A stretch of 64,000 nucleotides of DNA from Elymus sibiricus (GCA_039707655.1 CM077667.1:155972642-156036641); one strand, 5' to 3'. Shown: positions 1 through 11,926, counted from the stretch's first letter. The notes: generated from the letters alone by a model not told the origin. Made by a program: numbers and translations.

Positions 1-1006
1 CGATGGTGATCACATCAACCTTGGAAACACTTCCAACACACATCGTCACCTCGCCCTTAGCTAGCCTCCATTTATTCCGTAGCTATTATTTCGAGTTACG
101 AATATTAGCAACAGAACCGGTATCTAATACCTAGGTGCTACTAGGAGTACTAGTAAGGTACACATCAATAACACGTATATCAAATATACTTTTGTTGATG
201 TTGCCATCCTTCTTATCTACCAAGTATTTGGTGTAGTTCCGTTATCAGTGACCGTTCTCCTTATAATAGAAGCACTTAGTCTCGGGTTTGGGTTCAGCCT
301 TGGGTTTCTTCACTGGAGCGGCAACTATTTTGCCATTCTTGAAGTTTCCTTTCTTGCCCTTGCCCTTCTTGAAACTAGTGGTCATGTTAACCATCAATAC
401 TTGATTTCTACCTTCGCGACCTTAAGCATTGCGAACAGCTTCGGATCACTATCTCCATCCCTTGCATGTTATAGTTCATCACAAAGCTCTAGTAGCTTGG
501 TGATAGTGACGGGAGAACTCTGTCAATCACTATCTTATCTGGAAGATGAACTCCCACTTGATTCAAGTGATTGCAGTACCCAGACATTCTGAGCACATGC
601 TCACCGATTGAGCTATTCTGCTCCATCTTGCAGGCAAAGAACTTTGTCGGAGGTCTCATACCTCTCAACACGGGCATGAGCCCGAAATTCCAATTTCATC
701 TCTCGGAACATCTCATATGCTCTGTGACGTTCAAAACGTCTTTGGAGCGTCAATTCTAAGCCGTAAAGCATGGCGCACTAAACTATCAAGTAGTCATCAG
801 AACGTGTCTGCCAGACGTTCACAACATCCATAGACGACGCTTGAGGGGGTGGCACACCGAGCGGTGCATCGAGGACATAAGCCTTCTGTGCAGCAATGAG
901 GACAATCCTCAGATCACGAACCCAGTCCGCATAATTGCTACCATCATCTTTCAACTTACTTTATCTATAGGAATGTATCAAAAATACATGGGAGCTATGG
1001 CGTGAG
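1..1006 (-). pseudogene. Degenerate Copia gag and start of protease (element a)
   Basis: Read on the minus strand, this stretch aligns by eye with about the first 340 residues of the intact Angela polyprotein at 13973-17956: the UBN2-type gag and the region up to the aspartic protease. It is broken by several stops and frameshifts. The codon where the intact copy has its gag ATG reads ATA here (around 1004-1006), so the normal start is lost. In a working copy gag forms the virus-like particle that packages element RNA. No long open frame survives; the open pieces seen on both strands are fragments or shadows. Confidence 0.8.
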
Positions 1007-2268
1007 CTATTGATCTACAACATAATTTGCAAAGACATTTTGACTATGTTCATAATAATGAGTTCAGTTAATCATATTACTAAAGAACTCCCACTCAAAT
1101 TGACATCCCTCCGGTCATCCGAGTGTTACATGATCCAAATTCACCAACCCAAGTCCTATAATCACGTGAGATGAGGTGGTTTCAATGGTGAACATCTCCA
1201 TGTTGATCATATCTACTATATGACTCATGTTCGACCTTTCGGTCACTTGTGTTCTGAGGCCATGTATGTACATGCTAGGCTCGTCAAGTTTAACTCGAGT
1301 GTTCCGCATGTGCAACACTGGCTTGCACCACTTGTATGTGAACGTAGAGTCTATCACACCCGATCATCACGTGGTGTCTCGAAACGATGAACTTTCGCAA
1401 CGGTGCACACTCGGGGAGAACACAATTCTATCTTGAAATTTTAGTGAGGGATCACCTTATAATGCTACCGTCATCCTAAGCAAACACAAGGTGCATAAAA
1501 GGATTAACATCACATGCAAATCATAAGTGACATGATATGGCCATGAACTTGTGCTTTTGATCTCCATCTCCAAAGCACCGGCATGATCTCCATCGTCACT
1601 GGCATAACACCATGATCTCCATCATCTCGATCTCCATCAACGTGTCGCCATGACGTTGTCGAGCCAACTATTGCTTCTATAACTATTGCTAACTCATAGC
1701 GATAAAGTAAAGCAAAAAAGGCAAAAATAAATTAAAGACAACCCTATGGCTCCTGCCGGTTGCCGTACTCATCGACATGCAATTCGTGATAATCTATGCA
1801 AAACATGATCATCTCATACATCACATATATATCATCATGTTTCTGGCCATGTCATATCACATCATACCCTGCAAAAACAAGTTAGATGTCCTCTAATTTG
1901 TTGTTGCATGTTTTACGTGGCTGCTATGGGTATCTAGCAAGAACGATTCTTACCTACGCAAAACCACAATGATGATATACAAGTTGCTATTTCTCCTTCT
2001 ACAAGGACCACCTCTGTCGAATCTGATTCAACTAAAGTGGGAGAGACAGACACCCGCCAGCCATCTTATGCAACAAAGTTACATGTCAGTCGATGGAACC
2101 GGTCTCTCGTACGTGGACGAGTAAGATTGCTCTGAGCCGCTTCATCCCACAATACCGCAAAATCAAGATAAGACTAAGGAGGCAATAAATCTGAATATCA
2201 ACGCCCACAAACTCCTTTGTGTTCTACTCGTGATCTCATCTACGCATAGACCTAGCTCATGATGCCAC
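1007..2268 (-). other. Copia 5' leader with decayed tRNA-Met primer-binding site (element a)
   Basis: This is the non-coding stretch between the 5' LTR and gag. It matches the leader of the intact Angela at 17957-19232. The primer-binding site next to the LTR is at about 2255-2267. It differs from the intact copy (19220-19231, complement of TGGTATCAGAGC) at several positions, so priming would be impaired. No gene is seen here. Confidence 0.75.
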
Positions 2269-4043
2269 TATTGGGGAACGTTGCATGGGAAACAAAAAAT
2301 TTCCTACGCACATACAAGATCTATCCATGGAGATGAGCATCTACGAGAGGGGAGATCCAATCCACATACCCTTGTAGATCGCTAAGAGGGAAGCGTTAAG
2401 AAACATGGTTGATGTAGTCGAAGGTCTTCGCAATCCAAATCACAAGACGTCCCGCGATCCAATCATGATCTAGCGCCGAACTTACGATACCTTCGCGTTC
2501 AGCACACGTACAGCTCGATGACGACTCCGCCTCCTCTATCCAGCAAGTGAGCTCGGAGTAGTAGATGAGTTCTCCGGCAACATGATGGCGTGGTGGCGGT
2601 GGTGGTGGTGCTATCCCGGCAGGGCTACGCCTAGCGCTACCAAAACCGCGAACGGAGGAGAAAATGATCTGGGGAGAGAGAGGGGTGCCAAGGGCTTCGT
2701 ATGTGCTCTTGGGGTGCCCCCTACCCTCTATATATAGGTGGAGGGGCGTGGAGATCAGCCCCACCTAGCCCTAGGGTGCAGCCAAGGGGGAGGAGTCGGA
2801 CTCCTAGTCCAATTCCCTCCCTTTCCATAAACAGGTGGACTTTCCACCTCTCCCAAGCCACATGGGCCTTGAGGGACTTGTGCGCCTGGCCAAAAAAGGC
2901 CAGGGCACCTCCCCTTAGCCCATGCAAACCCTTGGGACATGGTGGAACCCTTGGTGGACTTCCGGACTACTCCAGAAGTTTTCGCAACCTTCTAGAAGCT
3001 TCCCGGTACAATACCGGAAAAACCCAAAACTTTTCCGGCACCCAAAATATGACTTCCCATATATAAATCTTTACCTCCGGACCATTCCGGAACTCCTCTT
3101 GTTGTCCGGGATCTCATCTGGGACTCCAAACAACATTCGGTCACCAACATACATAACTCAACAATACCAAATCATCACCAAACGTTAAGTGTGTAGACCC
3201 TGCGGGTTCGAGAACTATGTAGACATGACCAAGACAACTCTACAGTCAATAACCAATAGCAGGACCTGGATGCCCATATTGGTTCCTACATATTCTATGA
3301 AGATCTTTATCAGTCGAACCATGATGTCAAGGATTCAGACAATCTCGTATGCAGTTCCCTTTGTCCATCGGTATGTTACTAGCCCGAGATTCGATCGTCG
3401 ATATCTCCATACCTAGTTCAATCTCGTTACTGGCAGGTCTCTTTACTTGTTCCGTAACACAAGATCCCGTGACTAACTCCTTAGTCACATTGCCTGCAAG
3501 CTTCTTGTGATGATGTGTTACCGAGTGGGCCCCGAGATACCTCTCCATCATACGGAGTGACAAATCCCAGTCTCGATCCACGCCAACCCAACAGACACCC
3601 TCAGAGATACCTATAGAGCACCTTTATAGTCACCCAGTTACGTTGTGACGTTTTATACACACAAGGTATTCCTACGGTGTCAAGGAGTTGCGTGATCTCA
3701 TGGTCGTAGGAACAGATACTTGACATTGATAAAGCAGTAGCAATAAACTGACACGATCATATGCTATGCTTACGTTTGGGTCTTGTCCATCACAGCATTA
3801 GGAGAATGATGTGATCCTGTTATCAGATGACAACTCATGTCTATGGTCAGGAAACCTTGACCATCTCTGATCAACAAGCTAGTCTAGTAGAGGCTTACTA
3901 GGGATATGGTGTTGTCTATGTATCCACACATGTATCTGAGTTTCCGATCAATACAATTCTAGCATGGATAATAAACGATTATCATGAACAAGGAAATATG
4001 ATAATAACTAATTTGTTATTGCCTCTAGGGCATATTTCCAACA
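2269..4043 (-). repeat. 5' LTR of element a (Angela/WIS type)
   Basis: 1775-bp LTR in minus orientation. It ends at 4043 with the complement of TGTTGGAAATATGCCC. The inner end reads TATTGGGG on the plus strand where the intact LTR reads TGTTGGGG, so the terminal CA has become TA. A TATA-like box (CTCTATATATAGG) lies at about 2727-2739. Unlike the Angela LTRs at 12020 and 19233, it has no array of CGGTNNNACCG palindromes upstream of the TATA box, which marks it as a different subfamily. Confidence 0.9.
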
Positions 4044-4347
4044 ATTTGCACCAGAAATTCAGAAATATTCGGATAAAAATCGTATCAAATTTTCAGAACA
4101 TTCTGAGAACTTTTATTTTTGGGTCATTTTTTTTATTGCACGGAGAAAGCAGAAAACAGGATAAACATGGCATTTTATTTTATTCGACTAACTAAAACAG
4201 AAAATAAAAGGTGGGAGCAGAGAGTTGTGCTTACTAGGTTCATCGACTTCATACCTTTCAAAAATGATCCATTAATAAGGTCTATCAAGTCTTATTAACA
4301 ACTACTTCCGATTAGCATGAAACCAAAGAACTTTCGTAAACACTAAG
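4044..4347 (-). other. Non-coding stretch downstream of the protease (element b)
   Basis: AT-rich DNA between the Angela insertion point and the protease stop. I see no conserved reverse-transcriptase motif on either strand. It is either 3' untranslated sequence of element b or sequence after an internal deletion. Confidence 0.5.
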
Positions 4348-4998
4348 TTACTCAATGGGGATGTGCATATCCCCAACAATAAGTATATCATATTTCTTTT
4401 TGGCAGTAGGTAGAGGTAATTGAAAACTTCCAATAGTGATGGTCGGAGATTCTTCAATAACATTTATAACATTCACTTGGAATTGTTTCTTCGGAAAGTG
4501 CACCGTGTGCTCATTACCATTGATATGAAAAGTGACTTTACTTTTATTGCAATCAATAACAGCCCCTGCAGTATTCAAAAAGGGTCTACCAAGGATAATC
4601 GACATGTTGTCATCCTCGGGCATCTAAAGAATAACAAAGTCTGTTAAGATAGTAACATTTGCAACAACAACGGGCACATCCTCACAAATACCGATAGGTA
4701 TGGCAGTTGATATGTCAGCCATTTGCAATGATATCTCGGTAGGTGTGATTTTATTCAAATAAAGTCTTTTATATAAGGAGAAAGGCATAACACTAACACC
4801 GGCTCCCAAATCACATAAAGCAGTTTTGACATAGTTTCTTTTATTGGAGCTAGGTATAGTTGGTATTCCTGGATCTCCAAGTTTTTTAGGTACTCCATCC
4901 TTAAAAGAGTAATTAGCAAGCATGGTGGAGATTTCAGCTTCGGGTATCTTTCTTTTATTAGTGATGATGTCTTTCATGTACTTTGCATAAGGTGCCAT
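4348..4998 (-). pseudogene. Gypsy retropepsin (aspartic protease) fragment (element b)
   Basis: Two minus-strand open pieces, 4624-4998 and 4348-4623, read in succession. The first carries the DLGAGVSVMP signature, a plant Gypsy retropepsin active site in which the usual DTG/DSG is DLG. The second carries ILGRPFL, the protease flap/C-terminal motif. The enzyme would cut the element's own polyprotein inside the particle. Upstream, between 4999 and 5216, the frame back to gag holds stops, so the product is not intact. No reverse-transcriptase sequence follows. Confidence 0.75.
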
Positions 4999-5216
4999 CT
5001 ATAGGATATCAGTTAAGCGGGTACGCAAAAAGACTGGCCTAATCATTTCAGCAAAGCGTTCAAATTCCTCATCATACTTTGTCTTAGATGGTTTAGGAGG
5101 AAAGGGCATGGGTTTCTGAACCCAGGGTTCTCTTTCTTTGCCATTCCTAGCCACAAAGTCTCTTTAATCATAACGTTTATTTTAAGGTTCTGGGTTATCA
5201 AGATCAACAACAGGCT

Positions 5217-7144
5217 CTATTTCAACATCATTATCTGGTTCTTTATCATGGTTAGGTTGAGCATCTTCATGAACATCATCATTATCAGTTTCATAATCAC
5301 TAGGTGAATGTTTATTACTAGACTGAGTTGCAGCATCGGAAATAGAGACATCATTATTATCAGGGTTTTTTGTATCTCAGGTTCACTAGAGGTATGCAGA
5401 GTCCTATCATTTTTCTTTTTCTTTTTCTTTTGAGAAGGACTAGGTGCATCAGTATTAATTCTCTGAGAGTCTTGTTCAATTCTTTTAGGATGACCCTCAG
5501 GATACAGTTGTTCTTGGGTAATTCTACCTCCTCTAGTTACTACTGTAGCAGCAAAATCATGCATATTACTATTCATTTCATCAAGCATTTCTTTTTGAGA
5601 TTTAGCAACTTGTTCTAACTGAGTTTGAACCATAGAGGCATGCTTTCCTACACCTCTAACATCATTCCTGATTCTAAATAGCAAGTCACTCAAGCGAGCA
5701 ATCATATCAGAATTATATTTCAATTGTTTCAGAACATGTGCATTGAAACGATCTTGCTTCATAATATAGTTGTCAAACTCATATAAGCATTGACTAGGAT
5801 GTTTATTGTGAGGGATATCACCTTCATCAAACTTTAATAAAGAATTTACCTTTACCACTTGTGCAGGTAGTGGTGTGTCAAGGCCATGTATTTCTTCAAT
5901 AGGTGGCAAATTCTTAACATCCTCAGCTTTAATACCTTTTTCCTTCATATATTTCTTTGCCTCTTGCATATCTTCAGGATTGAGAATTAAGATACCTCTC
6001 TTCTTTGGATTGGGTTTAGGCGGTGGTTCAGGAAGATTCCAATCATCATAATTCTTCAATATGTTATTCAATAATTCCTCAGCTTGTTCAACAGCCCGTT
6101 CCCTGAAAAGACAACAAGCACAACTATCTAGGAAGTCCCTAGAAGCATCAGTTAGCCCATCATAGACGATATCAAGTATTTCATTTTTCTTGAGAGGATG
6201 ATCAGGCAAAGCATTAAGCAATTGGAGAAGCCTCCCCCAAGCTTGTGGGAGACTCTCTTCTTCAATTTGCACAAAGTTAAATATTTCCTTTAAGGCAGCT
6301 TGTTTCTTATGAGCAGGATTTTTTTTCCAGAGAAGTAGTAAATCATATCCTAGGGACTACGCACACAAACAGGAGCAAGAGTATTGTACCATGTCTTAGC
6401 ATCACCCTTTAATGAGAACAGAAATAACTTAAGGATGTAATAGTAGTGAATCTTCTCATCATGAGCAAAGAGGGTGGCTATATCATTCAGCTTGGTAAGG
6501 TGTGCCACTATAGTTTCAGTTTCATAGCCATGGAAAGGATCAGATTCAACCAAAATAATTAACTTTGAGTCGACAGAGAATTCATAATCCTTATCGGTAA
6601 CAAAGATAGGTGAAGTAGCAAACTTAGGATCACATTTCATTTTGGCATCCAAAGTCTTTTCCTTATACTTGCGTGGCAAATTCTTAAGATCGTTTCTATC
6701 CTTGCAAGAAAGAATTTCTCTAGTTACCTCCTCGTCCATAACATAACCTATAGGTACCTTAGGCATTTCAAATTTAGGAGAGCTAGGACTAATAGGTGTT
6801 TCATAGTCATCATCAGTTTCATAGGCTTCATTAGTTTCAGCAATCTCATCAGTTTCAGTACTTTCATTCTCTTTAGCTCTAGCAATTTGTTCATCAAGAA
6901 ATTCTCCTAGTGGCACATTATCATCAAGCATGGTACTAGCATCATCCTAAGCATCATTCATAGCAGAGGTAGCGTCATCTATAACTTGCGACATATAAGG
7001 ATTACTAGCATGTGGTGGTGTTGCAAGCTTACTCATAACAGAAGGTGAATCAAGTGCAGAGCTAGATGGCAGTTCCTTACCTCCCCTCGTCTTAGAGGGA
7101 AAAATCTTGGTCTTTGGATCCTTCAGATTCTTCATAGTGATCAA
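5217..7144 (-). pseudogene. Gypsy gag, broken into three open pieces (element b)
   Basis: Minus-strand gag, starting near 7144. Piece 1 (6947-7144) and piece 2 (6350-6931) share one frame, separated by a TAG at 6947-6949. Piece 2 is acidic at its start and then enters the retrotransposon gag fold, including the conserved GDAKTWYN segment. A run of eight A on the coding strand near 6325 shifts the frame. Piece 3 (5217-6272) continues the gag fold (ALPDHP, FRERAVEQAEELL) and then has a long charged tail. The last 40 or so residues of piece 3 are out of frame after a second A/T-run slip near 5365. Gag would build the cytoplasmic particle. Confidence 0.8.
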
Positions 7145-7184
7145 TTGATATAAATCCCAAGTGACTCAACAAATATAGCTATGC

Positions 7185-7202
7185 TCCCCGGCAACGGCGC
7201 CA
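7185..7202 (-). other. Primer-binding site for tRNA-Asp (element b)
   Basis: The plus strand here reads TCCCCGGCAACGGCGCCA, which is the 3' end of plant tRNA-Asp. On the element's strand it is therefore an 18-base perfect complement to that tRNA. It lies 11 bp inside the 5' LTR, as expected for minus-strand DNA priming. Confidence 0.85.
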
Positions 7203-7213
7203 GAAAAAGGTCT

Positions 7214-8625
7214 TGATAACCCACAAGTATAGGGGATCGCAACAGTTTTCGAGGGTAGAGTATTCAACCCAAATTTATAGATTCGACACAAGGGGAGCCA
7301 AAGAATATTTGAGAGTATTAGGAGCTGAGTTGTCAATTCAACCACACCTGGAGATTAAATATCTGCAGCAAAGTAATCAATAGCACATAGTATGATAGTT
7401 TGATAGCAGTAGAGATAGTAACAATAGCGGTAACAGTAGTAGCAATAGTTTTGTAGCAATTGGAACAATAGCAACAGTAGTAGTAACTTAACAAGAACAA
7501 TAAGTGGAAAACTCGTAGGCACTAGATCGGTGAACTCGTTGGATGATATTCATCATATAACAGTCATAACCTAGGGCGACACAGAACTAGCTCCAGTTCA
7601 TAAATGTAATGTAGGCATGTATTTCGTAAATAGTCATATGTGCTTATGGAAAAGAACTTGCATGACATATTTTGTCCTACCCTCCCGTGGTAGCGGGTTC
7701 CATAAGGAAACTAAGGGATATTAAGGTCTCCTTTTAATAGAGAACCGGAACAAAGCATTACCACACGGTGAATACATGAACTCCTCAAACTATGGTCATC
7801 ACCAGAAAGTATCCCGACTATTGTCACTCCAGGGTTTGCGGATCAGAACACGTAATAGGTCCATATGACTAGCAAGATCGGATCAAGAACATAGATATAA
7901 AGGTGATAACATAAACGGTTGAGATCTGAAATCATGGCACTCGGGCCCTAGTGACAAGCATTAGGCATAGCAAAGTCATAGCAACATCAATCTTAGAACA
8001 TAGTGGATACTAGGGATCAAGCCCTAACAAAACTAACTCGATTACATGATGAATCTCATCCAACTCCTCACCGACCAGCAAGCCTACGAAGGGATTACTC
8101 ACTCCCGGTGGGGAGCATCATGGAATTGGCAATGGAGAAGGGTTGATGATGACGAAGACCGAAGATTCCCCTCTCCGGAGGCCCAAACGGGCTCTAGATC
8201 TGGCTTCCCGATGAAGAACAGGAGGTGGCGGCGGCTCCGTATCGTAAAACGCGATGAAACTTTCTCCTTGATTTTTTTCTCCGAAAATAGGAATTTACAG
8301 TGCCGGAATTAGGGTCAGTGGGGCCACGAGGTGGGCACAACCCACCAGGGCGCGCCTTGGGCGGTTGGCGCGCCCTAGTGTATCTTGCCCAGCCAGGGCC
8401 CCCCTCTGGTGGCTCTTGGGTCCAGTATTTTTCATTTATTCTAGAATAAATCTCCAAAAAGTTTCGTTCAATTCTGAGAACTTTTATTTCTGCACAAAAA
8501 ACAACACCATGGTAATTCTGCTAAAAACAGTGTTAGTCCGGGTTAGTTTCATTCAAATCATGCAAATTAGAGTCCAAAACAAGGGCAAAAGTGTGAGGAA
8601 AAGTAGATACGACAGAGACGTATCA
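7214..8625 (-). repeat. 5' LTR of element b
   Basis: 1412-bp LTR bounded by TGATAACCC... and ...GACGTATCA on the plus strand (TGATACGTC...GGGTTATCA on the element strand). It contains an imperfect GTA/CAA trinucleotide-rich stretch at about 7400-7490. Flanking 8626-8630 (GGTCT) is the expected TSD copy; its partner is out of view. Confidence 0.8.
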
Positions 8626-8826
8626 GGTCTTGACACGGTCGACGACACGAACGGAAAGAACCGGCTACTAATAACGGATGCAAGTTTTTCAAAACGACGA
8701 CAATGGAGTGCCGATGCAATGCGGATGATGCGAATGATGCGATGATGAATGCGACAACCAAACAAATCACACAATGACAACAGAATAAACGGGAATCTTC
8801 TGGAGCATCGGTGTCGGGCTATTACA
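8626..8826 (-). repeat. Terminal fragment of an older LTR, interrupted by element b
   Basis: About 200 bp that on the minus strand begins TGTAATAGCCCGACACCG and continues to the point where element b was inserted. The TG start and the style of sequence resemble the start of a Triticeae LTR whose remainder would lie left of element b. This is recognition only: no second copy is present in the window to prove the boundary. Confidence 0.4.
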
Positions 8827-9555
8827 CGGAGGCTGCGGCAGCAACAAGTGGCGGCGACGGCAGCGCTCGGGCATGGGGAGAAAGGGGCAAAGGAGAGTGA
8901 GGGAGAGAGCGAGCAAGGAAGCGGGCTGGATCTGGACATCTCTAGGGTTGCGTGGCACTCTTAGCCATCTCCAGGCGGTCGGGGAAGCAGTAGGTGGCCG
9001 GGCACGCCACGGGCACATGCCCTCATGCCCACTGGCATGAGAAAGAAGACGCCCATGTTCCTGGGCTGGGCCAGGAACAATGCTGGGCCAGGTAAGCACT
9101 CTCTCTCTTTTCCTATTTCATTTTTGTTTCTCTATTTTGTTCTTTCTGTTTTTATTTGTTTTAAATAGCAAATCATTTCTAAAACTTCTGAAAATATTTA
9201 TGTGGTCTGTTAAACTATATCCAGAGCCACTTACAAACTTTCAGAATTATTGGATCTATAAATTTTTTTTAGCATTTATAAATGTAATGCAAATGCTTAT
9301 TGTATTAACTCAAATGCCCAAAGTAAAATGTTTCTGTGATTCCAAAAATATAGTTTTGCATTTTACTTCATGCCAATATTTTCTTGGAATACCAGGGACA
9401 TTTTCTTGGACTTCTTTGAGGCAATATTTATCTTGCTTATTTTTTCCAAAATGTTTCTGAGGCTTGCTAAATCCTCAATTCAATTTCAATTGAATTTAAA
9501 ATGCATGCATGAATATGCAATTTCAAGCAAAGCTTATAACTAGGTATGTGACACA
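8827..9555. other. Unassigned LTR-like sequence
   Basis: A GC-rich 5' part (8827-9090) is followed by pyrimidine runs and AT-rich DNA. It contains two GGGCCAGG-like motifs and a CT repeat near 9095-9106. Apparent open frames here, such as a hydrophobic one at 9080-9460, come from the biased composition and have no recognisable domain. The stretch separates the LTR fragment at 8626-8826 from the integrase remnant that starts near 9556, and is probably the body of a retrotransposon LTR. Confidence 0.4.
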
Positions 9556-10508
9556 TAAACTGAACGAGTCATGGGTAATCCTGTGATAAAATCCATTCCA
9601 AGTGTTTCTCATTTCCACTCAAGTATTGGCAGAGGTTGAAGTAACCCAGCTGGCTTCTGATTTTCTGCCAATACTCGCTGACAAACATCACATAATGCTA
9701 CATGTTTGACAATATCCTTCTTCATGCATGTCCACCAAAAACTTCCCTTCAAGTCCAGATACATCTTGGTGTTGCCTGGGTGTATCGAGTATGGTGAATC
9801 GTGGGCCTCCTGAAATATTAACCTCCTGAGCTCTGGATCATTGGGCACATAGATACGATCCTCAAACCATATAATTCCATGTTCATCCTCACAAAAACCT
9901 TTAGATTTTTCGTCCTTCATTCTTTCCTTTATCTCAGCTATTTCCTTGTCCGACCTCTTTGCTTCACGGATTCTTTCGGTCAAAGTGGACTGGATCTACA
10001 GTGTGGCAACATATCCTCGTGGAACTATCTCCAATCTGAGATCTCTGAGATCGTCAGCTAACTCCTGGGGTCATCCTCCCGCTATGTGGGTGTTCACATA
10101 GCTCTTACGGCTCAGGGCATCTGCTACAACATTTCCCTTTCCTGGGTGATAATGCAATCTCATGTCATAATCCTTGATCAACTCTAGCAATCTCCTCTAT
10201 CTAAGGTTCAATTCCTTCTGCATGAAGATATACTTCAGGCTCTTATGATCAGTGTAATTATCACAACTATTTCCGATAAGGAAATGTCTCCAGGTCCTGA
10301 GTGCGTGCACAAGGGCTGCTAACTCCAAATCATGAGTGGCATAGTTCAATTCATGGGGTCGTAGCTGTCTGGATGCATAGGCTACAACTTTTCCCTCTTG
10401 CATGAGAACTCCTCCAAGTCCTTGAAGTGAGGCGTCATAATATACCTGAAAGTCCTTCCGGATATTCGGCAAAATCAACACCGGGACTGTAACCAAAAGT
10501 TTCTTCAA
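9556..10508 (-). pseudogene. Gypsy RNase H and integrase zinc-finger remnant (element c)
   Basis: 10197-10508 (minus) is the Ty3-type RNase H: the [13 protein letters not shown] segment carries the first catalytic Asp, followed by [11 protein letters not shown] and the DHKSL segment. 9609-9983 holds the integrase N-terminal zinc-binding domain with the H-H-C-C order, ending in CDVCQR, and the start of the linker. The integrase core with its catalytic D-D-E residues is missing: after the first core residues the reading frame passes into unrelated sequence near 9555. The stretch between the two pieces (9984-10196) is out of frame. Confidence 0.8.
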
Positions 10509-10538
10509 CTTCTAAAAACTGGCTTCACATTCCTCAGT

Positions 10539-11313
10539 CTAAATGTACTTGGACTCTTTCTTCAACAACTCTATCATGGGCTTGGCTATCTTTGAGAAGT
10601 TCTCGATAAACCTCTGGTAATATCCTGCAATTCCGAGAAAACTGTTGATCTCCTTAACTGAGGTGGGTGCCTTCCATTCGGTGACTGTTGAAACCTTGGA
10701 GGGATCCACTGCTATCCCTTCTCCAGAAATAATGTGTCCAAGAAATCCGACTTCCTTCAACCAGAATTCACATTTGCTGAAGTTGGCATATAACTGAGTC
10801 TCTCCGAGCTTTTCCAAAACTAAACGCAAGTGTTCCATGTGTCTTCCTCGCTCTTGGAGAATATCAATATATCATCGATGAACACCACGATTTTTTTTCC
10901 AGATATTCCATAAATACATTGTTCATCATACTCATAAAATATGCAGGAGCATTAGTCAAACCAAAAGACATTGATGTATACTCATATAGACCATACCTTG
11001 TGGTGAAAGCGGTTTTGGGTATATCATGTTCACAAATTTTCAACTGATGAAACCCTGATCGAAGATCAATCTTGAAGAATTCTTTGTCTCCAACTACCTG
11101 ATCAAACAAATCATTTATCATCGGCAGAGGGTACTTGTTCTTGATAGTCACCTCATTCAGTGCACGATAATCAACTACCATGCTCAAGGTTTTATCCTTC
11201 TTCTCTACCAAGAGAATTGGGGCTCTCCAAGGTGACGAACTTGGGCGAATATACCCTTTCTCCAATAACCCCTTGATCTGCTTCTTGATCTCCTCCAAAT
11301 CATTCGTGGGCAT
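10539..11313 (-). pseudogene. Gypsy reverse transcriptase, frameshifted before the catalytic motif (element c)
   Basis: 10864-11313 (minus) carries the fingers and palm of a Ty3-type reverse transcriptase: the [18 protein letters not shown] entry, [20 protein letters not shown] with the first catalytic Asp, and the SFGLTNAPA segment. The FIDD catalytic box lies just downstream at about 10870-10880, but a run of eight A (on the coding strand, near 10890) shifts the frame immediately before it. 10539-10838 is the thumb and connection part (LGETQLYANFSKCEFW, VGFLGHII). The enzyme would have copied element RNA into DNA; it cannot be made intact. Confidence 0.85.
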
Positions 11314-11448
11314 CCTTTAGGTTCTCTTGGATATTGGGGTTGTCCCTCGCAATAACTCAATCAGGAACTTAATTTCTCTATCCGGTGGCATGCCCGGCAA
11401 TTCCTTCGGAAATTCATCGGGGAAGTCTTGTACAACCGACACTTCCTC

Positions 11449-11880
11449 CTAAACAACTCCTGTGAGGGAATTCACCCGAGTACTCTTTGGTGTGTGTCCG
11501 GATACATACCTAATCCTCTTCTGTTCCGGGGTGGTGAGAAAAATTGACTTATGTGCACAATCGATGTTTCCTTCGTACTTGGTCAACCAACCCATGCCTA
11601 GGATTACATCCAATCCCTGTGACTCTAATTTGATGAGGTCGGTGGGAAATTCATGGTTTCCAATGTTGAGGTTCATTGTGTGACATCCTATCCCTGCCGT
11701 CATCTCGGCTCCTGGGAACTGACCTGAAGGGGTCTACTAAGGGTTCTAGTGGGCAAACCATACTTTTCCACAACTACCCTTTATATGAATGAATGACTTG
11801 CACCAGAATAAAAAAGTATCAGTACTGGACGTGAATTTAACAAAATCTTACCAACCACAGTCCCGGGCTGATCATAGACC
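11449..11880 (-). pseudogene. Gypsy retropepsin remnant (element c)
   Basis: 11449-11703 (minus) shows the C-terminal half of a chromovirus-type protease, including DVILGMGWL. The active-site loop lies upstream at about 11795-11820 in another frame, where the usual Asp-Ser-Gly reads Tyr-Ser-Gly. The enzyme therefore has both a frameshift and a lost catalytic Asp. 11881-11926 continues towards the gag junction and is then cut by element d. Confidence 0.65.
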
Positions 11881-11926
11881 TTCTCCACATCAATGTGGTT
11901 CACCTGGGCGCGTGGAAAAGGGTTGG

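Larger units (their letters stand above)
1..4043 (-). mobile_element. Angela/BARE1/WIS-type Ty1/copia retrotransposon, 5' part only (element a)
   Basis: Minus-strand Copia element cut by the window start. It shows a 5' LTR (2269-4043), a non-coding leader and the beginning of gag-pol (1-1006). The sequence runs parallel to the complete copy at 12020-21113 but with many substitutions and small indels, so it is clearly older. Its outer LTR end is the typical Angela-group terminus. It sits in the Gypsy element that continues at 4044, so it is the younger of that pair. The expected TSD on this side is 4044-4048 (ATTTG); the matching copy lies outside the window. Confidence 0.9.
4044..8625 (-). 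mobile_element. Sabrina/WHAM-like Ty3/gypsy element, gag-protease type (element b)
   Basis: Minus-strand Gypsy element: 5' LTR 7214-8625, tRNA-Asp primer-binding site, then gag and a retropepsin. The part further downstream is interrupted at 4043/4044 by element a, so the 3' LTR is outside the window. No reverse transcriptase or integrase is visible after the protease (4044-4347 is non-coding). It may be a non-autonomous gag-protease element, or pol may lie beyond element a. The family name rests on the LTR terminus TGATACGTC and the gag type, not on a search. Confidence 0.75.
9556..11926 (-). mobile_element. Decayed chromovirus-like Ty3/gypsy pol (element c)
   Basis: Minus-strand remains in the order protease, reverse transcriptase, RNase H, integrase zinc finger, which is the Gypsy order. 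The integrase zinc-binding region and the FxxPAGLLQPL-type follow-on resemble the Tekay/Del chromovirus group. The integrase stops being recognisable at about 9545-9560, where unrelated sequence begins. On the other side the protease is cut at 11926 by the LTR of element d. No LTR of this element could be identified with certainty. Confidence 0.75.

Noticed and set aside
7185..7202. Exact match to the 3' end of tRNA-Asp, and tRNA-Met matches at 19220-19231 and 53877-53889, as possible tRNA genes.
   Set aside because: Only 12-18 bases match, with no cloverleaf around them, and each lies next to an LTR: they are primer-binding sites.
9080..9460. 126-residue hydrophobic open frame that could suggest a membrane protein.
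   Set aside because: It comes from pyrimidine-rich DNA, has no recognisable domain and lies within LTR-like sequence.
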